Shown in pieces: positions 8,085 to 17,230 of a stretch of 57,281 nt of DNA. The stretch comes from a virus. The DNA lies in the IMG/VR virus record IMGVR_UViG_3300012950_000004, positions 1 through 57,281 of that record, one strand, 5' to 3'. The notes under the pieces were generated by a model that did no database searches, was not told the DNA's origin, and saw only the letters and a list, made by a program, of their open reading frames with translations. The position numbers were made by a program, and so were the translations under genes. Position 1 is the stretch's first letter, and every line of letters starts with the position of its first letter.

Positions 8085-10991
8085 ATGTCAGTTAAGAATT
8101 TTAAGTTTGTATCTCCTGGAGTGTTTATTCACGAAATAGACAACTCTTTTATTCCTAAATCGGCACAAGAAATCGGGCCATGCATTCTCGGACGCGCACA
8201 ACGCGGCTTAGCCATGCAGCCAGTCACTGTCGAATCTTATTCGAAGTTTGTCGAAATGTTCGGCGACACCGTGCCGGGAATGGGGGGAGGATCGCCCACA
8301 GCAGGCGACGTTTATCGTTATGGAAACTATCAGTCTCCTATGTATGGTACATATGCAGCCAAAGCCTTTTTAAAGGCAAATGTTGCACCAGTTACCTATG
8401 TTCGGCTTTTGGGACAGCAAGCCTCGGACGCCACCACGGCTGGAGAAGCCGGTTGGAAGACGAGCACGCTGCTAACTGCTTCGGCAGGAGGCGGAGGTGC
8501 ATATGGCTTATGGCTCTTCAGTTCAGGAAGTAGTGCCACCACTATGACGGGTACTCTCGGCGCCATTATCTATGCTGACGCCACCACCTCGATTCCGATG
8601 CTTTCGGGTGCACTTTGGTGTCGTAATGATTCAAATGCATCTACCGCTTCAGTGGGCGCCGTTATTAATACGGACTCTAATGGGTTTTTCACGCTGCAAA
8701 TCGGGTCGACCGGAACGAAGGTTAAGTTCAACTTTGATGATACTGGTGAAAACTTTATTCGCAAAAAGCTGAACACCAACCCACAAATGATGGTGGGAGG
8801 TGATTTTTATGCTACCTCTTCCGAAGTCAATTACTGGCTGGGGGAGACATACGAGCAAGCAATTCGCGACGCGGGATTAAACTCTGGTGGCAGCATCTGC
8901 GGCATAATCGCAGGGATTGCCCTCAGTGGTTCCGCCATGGCACCCAGTTCTACACAAAACCCAGCCAATATGCTTGGCGCTTCGGCAGAAGCAGCAAGTG
9001 GTTGGTTTATCGGACAGGATCTGGGCCCTGCCGCATCTTATAACCCTGCGAAGATGCAAAAGCTTTTCCGCCTCAAAGGACGCGGACATGGAGAGTGGCT
9101 GCACAAGAACGTGAAGGTATCGATTGACAATATTCGCGCATCTAACAATAGCGTGACGGATTATGGTACTTTCTCAGTTATGCTTCGAAGTATCCACGAC
9201 ACCGACAACAACGTACAGGTTATCGAACGCTATGATAACTGTACCCTCGATCCCACTTCTCCGGACTTTGTTGCCCGTAGAATTGGAGATAAATATACTC
9301 AATGGGATACAACCAAAAGACTTCTGCGCGAGTATGGTGAATACCCGAATCAGTCTAAGTACGTCCATGTTCAAATGAATAGTGACGTTGAAGCGGGCGC
9401 AACTGACGCACTTCTGCTTCCGTTTGGATATCAAGGACCACCCAAGTATACCGATGTTGGTATGCGTGGTGACTCCATTGGATCTGCGTCGATGGCCGGT
9501 ATTGACGGACGTTATGTTATTATGAACTCCGTCTTCATTAACTACGCAAAGACCGGATCCGGAACGGGTACCCCATTTAACTGCTTTGTTACTGGCAATA
9601 GCCCCGCGGGCACAACGAGCTTAAACCTCTCACTTAAGTTCCCTCACGTACGACTGCGCAATTCAGCATCCGACGGCGGACTTACCGATCCCACCGATGC
9701 ATTCTTCGGCTATCAAACTACTCGCGAAAGCGGCAGTACAAAGCCCGATATGAGTGTGGGAGATTTCGGTCGAGCGCTTTATGGCGGTGTTGCTGGTTCT
9801 GACTTATCAGCAGGCAGTTATACGGGAATTTCCAACTTCTCATACATCTTCTCTATGGACGATATTGAGAAGTCGGGCTCCAGCTACTACTATTCGTCCG
9901 GATCTCGCGCCGGCGAACGTTCCGTGAGCAGCGCATCCTACAAGGACTTGCTTGATGCCAATTATAACGCCTTTACGGCGCCACTGTTTGGTGGTAGCGA
10001 TGGCTTCGATATCCTGAAGCCAGATCCGCTTTATAATACCGGTATGAGTGCTGCATCAACCGAGCGCAATAGCTCCATTTACTATACATGGCGCCGCGCA
10101 ATCGATACGGTAGCAGACCCAGAGTATATCGACATGAACGTTCTGGTATCCCCGGGACTTACCAACAACTCTCTGACGACTCATATGATTAACACATGTG
10201 CAGATCGCGCAGATTGCCTGGCAATGATCGATCTTCCGGATGTATATGTTCCCTCTCACGAGAAGTATTATGCCAACAAGAACGAACGCCTTGTTAAGAA
10301 TCCGCTCCAAGCAGCAACGGCCCTTAAAGATAGACGAATTGACTCCAGCTATGGGTGCACCTTCTATCCGTGGGTTCAGACCCGAGACGAAAACACTGGA
10401 ATTTTGGTGTGGATCCCGCCCTCTGTTGCAATGTTGGGTGTCATGGCCAGTTCGCAAGCTAAATCTCACGTGTGGTTTGCCCCCGCAGGCTTTAACCGCG
10501 GCGGTCTTACCGAAGGCGCGGCAGGTATTCCAGTCACAAGCGTTATTCGACGCCTGACCTCGAAGAACCGCGACACTCTCTACGACAACAGGATTAATCC
10601 AATTGCCTCATTCCCCTCAACTGGAATTGTAGTCTTTGGACAGAAGACACTTCAGCAACGTCAGTCAGCGCTTGATAGAATCAATGTGCGCCGGTTGGTT
10701 ATCTTCCTCAAGAAGCAGATTTCCATTCTTGCAGCCCAGATTCTCTTCGAGCAAAATGTCGAAGCTACTTGGACCAGATTTAAGTCCCTCATTGAGCCAT
10801 TCCTGGCCAATGTCAAGACTCAGTTTGGTATCACAGATTATCGCCTCATCCTTGATGAGTCGACTACCACCCCGGACCTCATTGATCAGAACATCTTGTA
10901 TGCGAAGATCATGGTCAAGCCAGCACGCGCTATCGAATTCATCGCAATTGACTTCGTTATCACAAATACTGGCGCTTCATTCGACGATTAA
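8085..10991 (+). CDS. 18: Contractile tail sheath protein, T4 gp18-like
   Basis: 968 residues against 659 in T4. The N-terminus (FVSPGVFIHEIDNSF, then GRAQRGLAMQPVTVESYSKF and MFGD) is the classic sheath start. The C-terminus has INPIASFPSTGIVVFGQKTL, INVRRLVIFLKKQIS, ILFEQN, a long helix and a final PARAIEFIAIDFVITN strand, all typical of the conserved contractile core. The extra 300 residues lie in the middle (about 120-700) and are Gly/Ser/Thr-rich, which suggests surface-exposed insertion domains. The sheath assembles around the tube and contracts during infection. Confidence 0.93.
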   Translation: MSVKNFKFVSPGVFIHEIDNSFIPKSAQEIGPCILGRAQRGLAMQPVTVESYSKFVEMFGDTVPGMGGGSPTAGDVYRYGNYQSPMYGTYAAKAFLKANVAPVTYVRLLGQQASDATTAGEAGWKTSTLLTASAGGGGAYGLWLFSSGSSATTMTGTLGAIIYADATTSIPMLSGALWCRNDSNASTASVGAVINTDSNGFFTLQIGSTGTKVKFNFDDTGENFIRKKLNTNPQMMVGGDFYATSSEVNYWLGETYEQAIRDAGLNSGGSICGIIAGIALSGSAMAPSSTQNPANMLGASAEAASGWFIGQDLGPAASYNPAKMQKLFRLKGRGHGEWLHKNVKVSIDNIRASNNSVTDYGTFSVMLRSIHDTDNNVQVIERYDNCTLDPTSPDFVARRIGDKYTQWDTTKRLLREYGEYPNQSKYVHVQMNSDVEAGATDALLLPFGYQGPPKYTDVGMRGDSIGSASMAGIDGRYVIMNSVFINYAKTGSGTGTPFNCFVTGNSPAGTTSLNLSLKFPHVRLRNSASDGGLTDPTDAFFGYQTTRESGSTKPDMSVGDFGRALYGGVAGSDLSAGSYTGISNFSYIFSMDDIEKSGSSYYYSSGSRAGERSVSSASYKDLLDANYNAFTAPLFGGSDGFDILKPDPLYNTGMSAASTERNSSIYYTWRRAIDTVADPEYIDMNVLVSPGLTNNSLTTHMINTCADRADCLAMIDLPDVYVPSHEKYYANKNERLVKNPLQAATALKDRRIDSSYGCTFYPWVQTRDENTGILVWIPPSVAMLGVMASSQAKSHVWFAPAGFNRGGLTEGAAGIPVTSVIRRLTSKNRDTLYDNRINPIASFPSTGIVVFGQKTLQQRQSALDRINVRRLVIFLKKQISILAAQILFEQNVEATWTRFKSLIEPFLANVKTQFGITDYRLILDESTTTPDLIDQNILYAKIMVKPARAIEFIAIDFVITNTGASFDD

Positions 10992-11010
10992 TACCAAATT
11001 AATTGGAGCT

Positions 11011-11018
11011 ACTAATTA
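11011..11018 (+). promoter_or_regulatory. Putative late promoter element
   Basis: ACTAATTA lies 21 bases before the tube-protein ATG and just upstream of its AAGGAGA site. A second start here would boost the abundant tube protein. Confidence 0.4.
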
Positions 11019-11039
11019 AGATTAAGGAGAAAATTAGAA

Positions 11040-11633
11040 ATGCCATTCTGGTCAACAAACTTCGGCGAGAGCACTGATCTCAAAGATCCCAAAAGAAATT
11101 TTAGGTTTACTGTAGAATTCACAGGAATTCAAGCAGCCCAAGGAGGTGCCACGCTTTGGTATGCAAAGAGTTGTGCAAAGCCTTCATTCACTATCAGCAC
11201 TGCTGAACACACTTATTTGAACCACAAGTTCTACTACCCCGGAGCGGTGACATGGAATTCTGTCAATGTTACGCTTGTTGACCCGGCTGATCCCGATGTT
11301 ACGGCAACCTTGTCAGATATCATCATTCAGTCAGGCTATTCTCCACCCACCGATGCAACCGCACAGAACATGAACAGCATGTCGAAAGCTAAGGCCGCAG
11401 GCGCCTTGGGGACGGTAGTTATTAAGCAGTTGGATTCCAACGGCAACGCTATCGAAACTTGGACACTTTGGAACGCCTTTATTAGCGAAATTAAGTACGG
11501 CGATAACTTGGAATACGGCAACGATGATTTGAGTACCCTTGATTGCACTCTTATGTACGATTGGGCTCGCGTTGAAACCAAGGTCGCGTCATCCGCGGTC
11601 GTTGGAGGCGGTAATTCCTTCTTTGATGTCTAA
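11040..11633 (+). CDS. 19: Tail tube protein, T4 gp19-like
   Basis: 197 residues against 163 in T4 gp19. The N-terminal NFRFTVEFTGIQ strand, KSCAKPSFTISTAEHTYLNH, FYYPGAVTWNSVNVTLVDPA and the later IKYGDNLEYGNDDLSTLDCT strand form the usual tube beta-sandwich pattern; the block around KPSF and FPG/YPGxxxW is common to phage tube and Hcp-type proteins. It directly follows the sheath gene, as in T4. AAGGAGA lies 10 bases before the ATG. Confidence 0.88.
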   Translation: MPFWSTNFGESTDLKDPKRNFRFTVEFTGIQAAQGGATLWYAKSCAKPSFTISTAEHTYLNHKFYYPGAVTWNSVNVTLVDPADPDVTATLSDIIIQSGYSPPTDATAQNMNSMSKAKAAGALGTVVIKQLDSNGNAIETWTLWNAFISEIKYGDNLEYGNDDLSTLDCTLMYDWARVETKVASSAVVGGGNSFFDV

Positions 11634-11653
11634 TAAAATGAGAGAGGTGCACA

Positions 11654-12520
11654 TTGTCACGAAATAGAGATCGTGTAGGCGCACAACAACCAGATACCAC
11701 ACCCCCTATGCCAACGGCAACTCAGACTACTGAGACTCCGGCGGCACCGGCATTCTCGTTCGTTGTTCCTACCGAATTCATCGAACTTCCGTCAGGCGGA
11801 AGATATTACCCAGAAGGTCACCCACTTTGTGGAGAATCTACTCTGGAAATCAAGCAGATGACTGCTAAAGAAGAGGATATTCTGACATCCAGAACTCTTC
11901 TTAAAAAGGGTGTAGCGTTAGATAGGGTAATTCAAAGCCTTATTGTAAATAAAGCGATCGATCCAGATTCTTTGCTGGTGGGGGATCGTAACGCCATTAT
12001 TGTATCTACCCGGGTGTCGGGCTATGGCAATATTTATACCACCAAGGTAACTTGTCCTAATTGTGTGGAGGCTCAGGATTATTCTTTTGATCTGAATGAA
12101 GCCGAAGTATATGAGGGTGAGGAATTCTTGGATTGGGATGTAACTCCCCATGGGAACGGCACGTTTGACACGGTTTTACCGCGAACAGGCGTTACTGTAA
12201 CTTTTCGGCTCCTGAATGGTCATGACGAAAAGAGGCTTGTCAAAGCTTCGGAAGCCGATCGCAAGCGCAAGGGTGGCGAGCACAACATTAGCCGCCAAAT
12301 TGTCAGTATGGTGACAGCAGTGAATGGGGATGATTCCTCGGAAGCGATCAATTATTTGGTAACCAACATTCCTTCGATTGATTCACGTCATCTAAGAAAC
12401 GCATATAAGGCGGTTTCGCCCAATATCGATCTTACTCAACACTTTGAATGTAGCGAATGCGACTATGAACAGCCCATGGAGGTCCCGCTAGCCGCGGAGT
12501 TTTTTTGGCCTGACCGATGA
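11654..12520 (+). CDS. Zinc-ribbon tail assembly chaperone / T4-type baseplate family protein
   Basis: 288 residues from a TTG start with GAGAGAGG upstream. After a Pro/Thr-rich leader the core has LPSGGRYYPEGHPL, LEIKQMTAKEEDILTSR and a zinc-ribbon-like pair: CPNC (about residue 137) and CSEC (about residue 262). This agrees with my memory of the Pfam family named T4 bacteriophage base plate protein (gp26 type). The gene lies between tube and tape measure, the standard place of tail assembly chaperones, so the practical role may be chaperoning the tape measure. Near the stop a run of seven T (12500-12506) precedes a second open frame; see 12525-12779. Confidence 0.6.
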   Translation: MSRNRDRVGAQQPDTTPPMPTATQTTETPAAPAFSFVVPTEFIELPSGGRYYPEGHPLCGESTLEIKQMTAKEEDILTSRTLLKKGVALDRVIQSLIVNKAIDPDSLLVGDRNAIIVSTRVSGYGNIYTTKVTCPNCVEAQDYSFDLNEAEVYEGEEFLDWDVTPHGNGTFDTVLPRTGVTVTFRLLNGHDEKRLVKASEADRKRKGGEHNISRQIVSMVTAVNGDDSSEAINYLVTNIPSIDSRHLRNAYKAVSPNIDLTQHFECSECDYEQPMEVPLAAEFFWPDR

Positions 12521-12524
12521 GTAC

Positions 12525-12779
12525 ATGGAGAGCGTTTATGAAGGTTTTTTCTTTCTTAAATACTCCGGAGGGTGGTCATTCACCGAAGCGTATAACCTAC
12601 CTTTAGGGCTACGCAATTGGTTTGTGCAACGCCTACTCAAACAGCTTACTGATGAAAAAGAGGCGATTGAAAAAGCCTCCAAAGGGCACGGATCGGCGTC
12701 TAACACACAGACCCTAAGCTCTCAGAATCAACCCAACATGCCGCAAGATATGAAGAACTGGATAGGTGGACCCGAGTAG
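12525..12779 (+). CDS. Tail assembly chaperone, second frame (possible frameshift product)
   Basis: 84 residues from the ATG at 12525, or the distal part of a fusion made by frameshifting from the previous gene. I see no good ribosome binding site before this ATG. The frame is open back to 12492 and, read from the T run, continues as GLTDEYMESVYEGFFFLKYS, so coding similarity appears to begin before the ATG. The protein has an aromatic helical part (WSFTEAYNLPLGLRNWFVQR), a charged helix and a Gln/Asn/Ser-rich tail. Its position between tube and tape measure is where GT-type chaperone extensions occur. The stop codon lies inside a terminator hairpin. Confidence 0.6.
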   Translation: MESVYEGFFFLKYSGGWSFTEAYNLPLGLRNWFVQRLLKQLTDEKEAIEKASKGHGSASNTQTLSSQNQPNMPQDMKNWIGGPE

Positions 12780-12792
12780 GTCCGCCTTTTTT
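12765..12792 (+). terminator. Rho-independent terminator before the tape measure gene
   Basis: GGTGGACC at 12765-12772 pairs with GGTCCGCC at 12779-12786 (one G-T pair) over a 6-base loop, followed by six T. The stop codon of the chaperone extension lies in the loop and right arm. Confidence 0.8.
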
Positions 12793-12800
12793 GTGAGATA

Positions 12801-12808
12801 ACTAATTA
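12801..12808 (+). promoter_or_regulatory. Putative late promoter element
   Basis: ACTAATTA, 17 bases before the tape-measure ATG and directly after a terminator, the same arrangement as at 4236 and 4931. Confidence 0.5.
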
Positions 12809-12825
12809 TTAGATGAGGGCTTTTT

Positions 12826-15792
12826 ATGGCTGACGATATCCAAAAAGATATAAAAGCTTTAGTAAATGCGGTTACTGAGCAGAATAAGCTTGTAAGCAAG
12901 ATGATCGGGGCGGCAGGTCCCGGCGACGCTAAAGCTGGCCTGAAGCCGGCTCAGGAACGTCTAAAGGTTAAAAAACAAGAAACGGAGCAATTAGAAAAAC
13001 AGCTGGAAATACTTGAAAAACAGAAGCATAGCACCATGGCTATAGTAGAGAAAGAGGAAATTAAATTAGAGTTGGCAGAGCGCGCCCTCGCAAAGAAGAA
13101 AGAAGAGTTAACCGCTCATGCACAGTCCGTCAAGAGGCAAGAAGAGGCTTTAGAGCAGCGCCGGGCAGCTGCCGATGCGAGCCAAGAAGAAATAGACAAT
13201 ATCGATGAACAGCTTGATCTTTTAGCTGAAAAGAGCGAAGAAATCGACAAACAAATTATTGCCACCCAGGAGCAAATTGCCCAAAACAAGCAACTGCAGA
13301 AAGAAGCAGATGAGTTGATCAAGCGCTTAGAACAGGGCACCGCTCTCGCTCAAAAATTGGGCGAAGCCTTCCGTCTCCCGAATCAGCGAGTTTCTGGGCT
13401 TGTCGATAAGACGATTAAGCTGGGGTCGCAACTTAAGCAGGCTTTTGCAGATGGAAGCATGTCCGCTAGCCATTTTGCTGAAATGGCCGGCGCAAGCATT
13501 ATGAAGGTCATGGTGGATAATGTAGCCAATCTCGTATTGGCGCTCTACGATGCTGAAAACGCATTTCGGCAAGCTACTGGCGCTAGTGCTGCTTTTGCAC
13601 GCGAAATGACCAACGTATATGATGAAACGCGCACCGTCGGAGCTACCATCGAGCAGGCATCCGCCGCTTATCAAGCATTACATGGGACTGCCACGGACTT
13701 CACTTTAATGACAGGGAGGCAGCGCGAAGAGTTGGGCAAAACAGGTGCCATGCTGCAGCAGTACGGTATTGATGCCGGCACATTTGCCGAAGGAGTGCAA
13801 GTATCGACTAAGCTACTCGGACTGAGCGCCACCGAAGCTGGGTCCGCGGCCCGAGAGTTTAACGCACTTGCGCAAGATATTGGAGTGCCACCACAACAAC
13901 TTTCGCAATCATATGCACAAGCCGGCGGCACGTTAGCTAAGTTTGGAAAAGATGGAGTTAAGGCATTCAAAGATCTTTCGATGATATCCAAGCTTACCGG
14001 CATGGATATGAACAAAATCCTTAATATTGTGGAAAAATTTGATACCTTTGAAGGCGCCGCCGACCAGGCAGGAAAACTTAACGCTGCTTTGGGTGGAAAC
14101 TTTGTGAATGCCATGGATCTGATGATGGAGACTGACCCAGTCGCACGCTTTGAGCAAATTCGAGGTGCGATTAGTCAAGCTGGGCTTACATTTGATGATA
14201 TGTCGTATTACCAGAAAAACTTCTATAAAGATGCGCTAGGATTATCTGATGTTGGCGAATTAGCGCTGATGCTCAGCGGAGACATGAGCACTCTTGAAAA
14301 TCAGGTAGGAAAAACTAGTGCAGAATATGAAAAGCAAGCCGCCGAAGCTAAAAACCTCGCTAGCCTACAAAGGCAGTGGAACATGCTTGTGCAAGAATTA
14401 GTACCCGTGCTTACGCCAGCCATTGATTTATTACGGGATCTCGTCAAAATTCTACACAAGAATGCCACCTTAGTAAAGGTGTTAGTCGGGCTGTTTGTGG
14501 CATATAAATCGGTTATAATGGCGATGAATCTTGGCTATGCTGTTCAAAACGGATGGCAAAAGCTAAGTGTGCTTTGGACAAATCGAGAAGCCATCGCAAC
14601 TGGAAAGCTCTCAAAGGCGAAGAAGCTTTTGAACCTTATGACGTCGAAGACGAGTCTCAAAATCATGGGTCTCACCGCTGCTATATTTGCATTGGGATAT
14701 GTTCTTTATACGAAGCCGTGGGCGTCTAACTTCATACAAGGTATAGTAAAATTTGGAATCGCCTTCGAAGCCTTGGGAGACGCTTTGGATAATCTACTAC
14801 AACCCCTAACGAAGAATTGGAAAGGGTTATTGGCGCTTGGTGGCGCTATGTTGATGGTAGGGACAGGTATTGGAATTGCCGCAGCCGGCGTTGCAGAGTT
14901 AGCCCGCGCATTCGGTGATGCCGGCGAAAATGCATGGGCAGCGGTTGCGGGAATTGCGATCTTGGGTGCCACCTTGGTCGGCTTAGGCTATCTAATTACC
15001 GCTTTCGCTGCGTCTACGGGCGGAGTGGGCATTCTGGCTGTCTTGGCATTCGGCGCCGCCTTCCTGATGCTGGGCGCCGGCATTGCCTTAGCTGCATTAG
15101 GATTTAAGACATTTGTAAGCGTAGCTAAAGAGCTTACTTTGGATACCATTATGAATTTGTCATTAGGTATTGCCGCACTAGGAGCGTCGTTGCATGTTTT
15201 CGCATCTCCGGCATTGTCCCTCGCGGCCGCGCAAATGTTAAGTCTCTCATTGGGACTAGCAGCACTCACCGCGGCTATGGCGCTATTTGGAAAATCTGAA
15301 ATGGGAATGGAGATGATGATGACCGCCCTCAAAGCCATGCAGATGATAGTAGAGGCTGTTACTGCACCTTTAAGAATTTTAGAGAGCGTCTTTGCCACCT
15401 TGGCCGATCCAGCTAAACTAGTAGCAATTGGAGAAGCGATTGGGATGATTGCGGAAGAAGTCGGCAACATACCTGCCACAAAAACTATTCAAATGACAGC
15501 GCTTCTCGGCGCCGCAACGACTGCAGCGAACACGGTTGCAACAGTCGGGGGCGCACAAGTGATGGCACAAGGAGTCGTAGAGGGTATTACTGGCGCTGGA
15601 GGCATCGGTGGCGCCGGCGGAGCCGGCGGCGTTGGGGGTGCTGGTGGTGCTGGCGGAGCAGGCGCTGCAACTCCTCCCGTGGCGTTGGAGGTGCAATTGA
15701 ATTTGGATGGCAAGAAACTTGATAAAAAAGTTATCACTATTATAAATGACAAGGTAGTTAAACCTGGGTGGTCAGGAGGCATTGGCGGATAA
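12826..15792 (+). CDS. Tail tape measure protein
   Basis: 988 residues, ATG after GAGGG. Residues 40-190 form a long charged coiled coil with heptad-like Glu, Lys and Gln. Residues 230-500 are helical and resemble tape measure central regions (ATGASAAFAREMTNVYDETRT). From about 555 to 860 there are several hydrophobic segments, for example VGLFVAYKSVIMAMNLGYAV and LGGAMLMVGTGIGIAAAG, as expected for a protein that is ejected and may cross the inner membrane. Residues 920-950 are a Gly/Ala-rich linker before a small C-terminal domain. Length in such proteins tracks tail length. It follows the chaperone pair, as usual. Confidence 0.85.
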   Translation: MADDIQKDIKALVNAVTEQNKLVSKMIGAAGPGDAKAGLKPAQERLKVKKQETEQLEKQLEILEKQKHSTMAIVEKEEIKLELAERALAKKKEELTAHAQSVKRQEEALEQRRAAADASQEEIDNIDEQLDLLAEKSEEIDKQIIATQEQIAQNKQLQKEADELIKRLEQGTALAQKLGEAFRLPNQRVSGLVDKTIKLGSQLKQAFADGSMSASHFAEMAGASIMKVMVDNVANLVLALYDAENAFRQATGASAAFAREMTNVYDETRTVGATIEQASAAYQALHGTATDFTLMTGRQREELGKTGAMLQQYGIDAGTFAEGVQVSTKLLGLSATEAGSAAREFNALAQDIGVPPQQLSQSYAQAGGTLAKFGKDGVKAFKDLSMISKLTGMDMNKILNIVEKFDTFEGAADQAGKLNAALGGNFVNAMDLMMETDPVARFEQIRGAISQAGLTFDDMSYYQKNFYKDALGLSDVGELALMLSGDMSTLENQVGKTSAEYEKQAAEAKNLASLQRQWNMLVQELVPVLTPAIDLLRDLVKILHKNATLVKVLVGLFVAYKSVIMAMNLGYAVQNGWQKLSVLWTNREAIATGKLSKAKKLLNLMTSKTSLKIMGLTAAIFALGYVLYTKPWASNFIQGIVKFGIAFEALGDALDNLLQPLTKNWKGLLALGGAMLMVGTGIGIAAAGVAELARAFGDAGENAWAAVAGIAILGATLVGLGYLITAFAASTGGVGILAVLAFGAAFLMLGAGIALAALGFKTFVSVAKELTLDTIMNLSLGIAALGASLHVFASPALSLAAAQMLSLSLGLAALTAAMALFGKSEMGMEMMMTALKAMQMIVEAVTAPLRILESVFATLADPAKLVAIGEAIGMIAEEVGNIPATKTIQMTALLGAATTAANTVATVGGAQVMAQGVVEGITGAGGIGGAGGAGGVGGAGGAGGAGAATPPVALEVQLNLDGKKLDKKVITIINDKVVKPGWSGGIGG

Positions 15793-16889
15793 TGGCAGGT
15801 GATTGGGACGATATCTTCGCGTTTGATCAAATACGATATCAAAATAATATCAGCGAAGGAAAAAATGGAGCTAAAAAGTTAGATTTACAAGGGTTTGACG
15901 GCGCGGACGCTTATGCCAATCAAGCCGGTATGACGATTGGCTTCTATCATGTCCCTAGTTGTAAAACGGTATTATTTAAGGCATTTATTACGGCTTTTAA
16001 CGAATCGTATAGTTGTGATTGGTCGTCGGAAGCAGTATTCGGGCGCACTGACCCGATTCACATGTTTAAACAAAACACGCGCCAAATTGCGCTGAATTTT
16101 AAAGTACCCGCCTTTTCTGAAAGTGAGGCTTTCGAGAATTTGGGACGCGTCCAGCAGTTGACCCAGTTTCTGTACCCAGCTTATCGGAGTGTGGGTGCTC
16201 ATGCTCATGCCCAAACTATCGCTCAATCTCCCCTTATTAGACTTAAGGTGCTTAACTTGTTGGCTCGGTCAGACGCAGATTCTGCAGCCACCCCCGCCGC
16301 CGATGCGGCGGGCATTAACTTCTTCGAAAAATATAGAACATATGGAGGCGCCGCTGATGGAGTTCTGGGCGTTATTCAGTCGTTGCAAGTTAACCACAAT
16401 TTGGAAGACATGGAAGCCGGCTCAATCGAGATGGGATTCCAGACAGTGTTACCCAAGTTGTTGGATATCACCGTCACCTTTACGGTTATTCACGAAAAGA
16501 CATTGGGGTGGGATCAGAACAAGAACCAACTCGATCCCATGTTTCCTTACGGTGTTGAATTAAAAAATCAAGGACTCAATCGGGAAGAAGCGGTCAGCTT
16601 CAACGAACATCTTGAAGCCATTCAAAAACAGCAGCAAGATCGAGCACTCACAGAGCAAGCAATAGCAAACGCACAGGCGCGCTATGCCGGCTTGTTTGGA
16701 GCCGCTAGGCTGGCAGGTGACCAGCGCCGCTTGGCATCGGGGAACGCGACAGAAGCCGAACAAGCCTATTTGACCAGTGCTGTGGCAGGACAACTGATGA
16801 TCGAGGCAGGCTTCATGGAAGACAACGCCATCGACGACACAGAAGCCATGGCCGGCGCCGCCACCATAGAAGGCTTAACAGGAGGATAA
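15792..16889 (+). CDS. Baseplate tube-cap/initiator-type protein (gp48/gp54-like)
   Basis: 365 residues; the ATG at 15792 overlaps the previous stop as TAATG, so it is translationally coupled to the tape measure gene. The middle has MFKQNTRQIALNFKVPAFSE, LGRVQQLTQFLYPAY, SPLIRLKVLNLLARSD, GVIQSLQVNHNLEDMEAGSI and VTFTVIHEKTLGWD. This pattern of membrane-free beta strands around a SPLIRLKV block is common to tube initiator or tube-cap proteins of myoviruses. The C-terminus is helical and rich in Ala, Gln and Glu. The gp48/gp54 comparison is inferred from position after the tape measure and general layout, not from a confident alignment. Confidence 0.5.
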   Translation: MAGDWDDIFAFDQIRYQNNISEGKNGAKKLDLQGFDGADAYANQAGMTIGFYHVPSCKTVLFKAFITAFNESYSCDWSSEAVFGRTDPIHMFKQNTRQIALNFKVPAFSESEAFENLGRVQQLTQFLYPAYRSVGAHAHAQTIAQSPLIRLKVLNLLARSDADSAATPAADAAGINFFEKYRTYGGAADGVLGVIQSLQVNHNLEDMEAGSIEMGFQTVLPKLLDITVTFTVIHEKTLGWDQNKNQLDPMFPYGVELKNQGLNREEAVSFNEHLEAIQKQQQDRALTEQAIANAQARYAGLFGAARLAGDQRRLASGNATEAEQAYLTSAVAGQLMIEAGFMEDNAIDDTEAMAGAATIEGLTGG

Positions 16890-16893
16890 CAAA

Positions 16894-17229
16894 ATGGCAC
16901 GATATAGCAGAACACGTAAAATTATTAATTCTAGCGATTATTATGAGCCCCTGCGCAAACGTCATAATTTAAAAAAAGTTACTCAATATTCTACTCCTAT
17001 TTTAAAGAATCCAACTTTGGTGGATCGCATTCGTGTCATAACCAATCAGCACATTTGGAAATATGGAGATCGATTTTATAAACTAGCCGATGAATATTAC
17101 GGAGATGTGCGATTTTGGTGGGTAATTGCGTGGTATAATGGATACCCGACCGAAGCTCATGTGGAACCTGGAGATGTATTGGAGATTCCGGTTAATATTG
17201 AGAAAGCGCTTGATGCCCTAGGAGTATAA
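16894..17229 (+). CDS. LysM-type baseplate protein (gp53 / tail protein X-like)
   Basis: 111 residues with AGGAGG upstream. A basic N-terminal half is followed by a LysM-like block: QHIWKYGDRFYKLADEYYGD, VRFWWVIAWYNGYP, then VEPGDVLEIP. The order of strand, helix, W-W pair and PGD-L-IP is that of LysM domains in tail protein X and in T4 gp53, which helps build the baseplate wedge or hub. The protein is shorter than gp53 (196 residues). It is tightly packed between two other putative baseplate genes. Confidence 0.65.
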   Translation: MARYSRTRKIINSSDYYEPLRKRHNLKKVTQYSTPILKNPTLVDRIRVITNQHIWKYGDRFYKLADEYYGDVRFWWVIAWYNGYPTEAHVEPGDVLEIPVNIEKALDALGV

Positions 17230-17230
17230 A

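Noticed and set aside
12517-12570. ATG at 12517 as start of the gene after the zinc-ribbon chaperone
   Set aside because: Its frame stops at about 12603-12610; the frame from 12525 is the one that continues with sensible protein.
15597-15665. GC-rich repeats at the end of the tape measure gene as a possible repeat element
   Set aside because: They encode a Gly/Ala linker in frame and are degenerate at codon level, so they are part of the protein.
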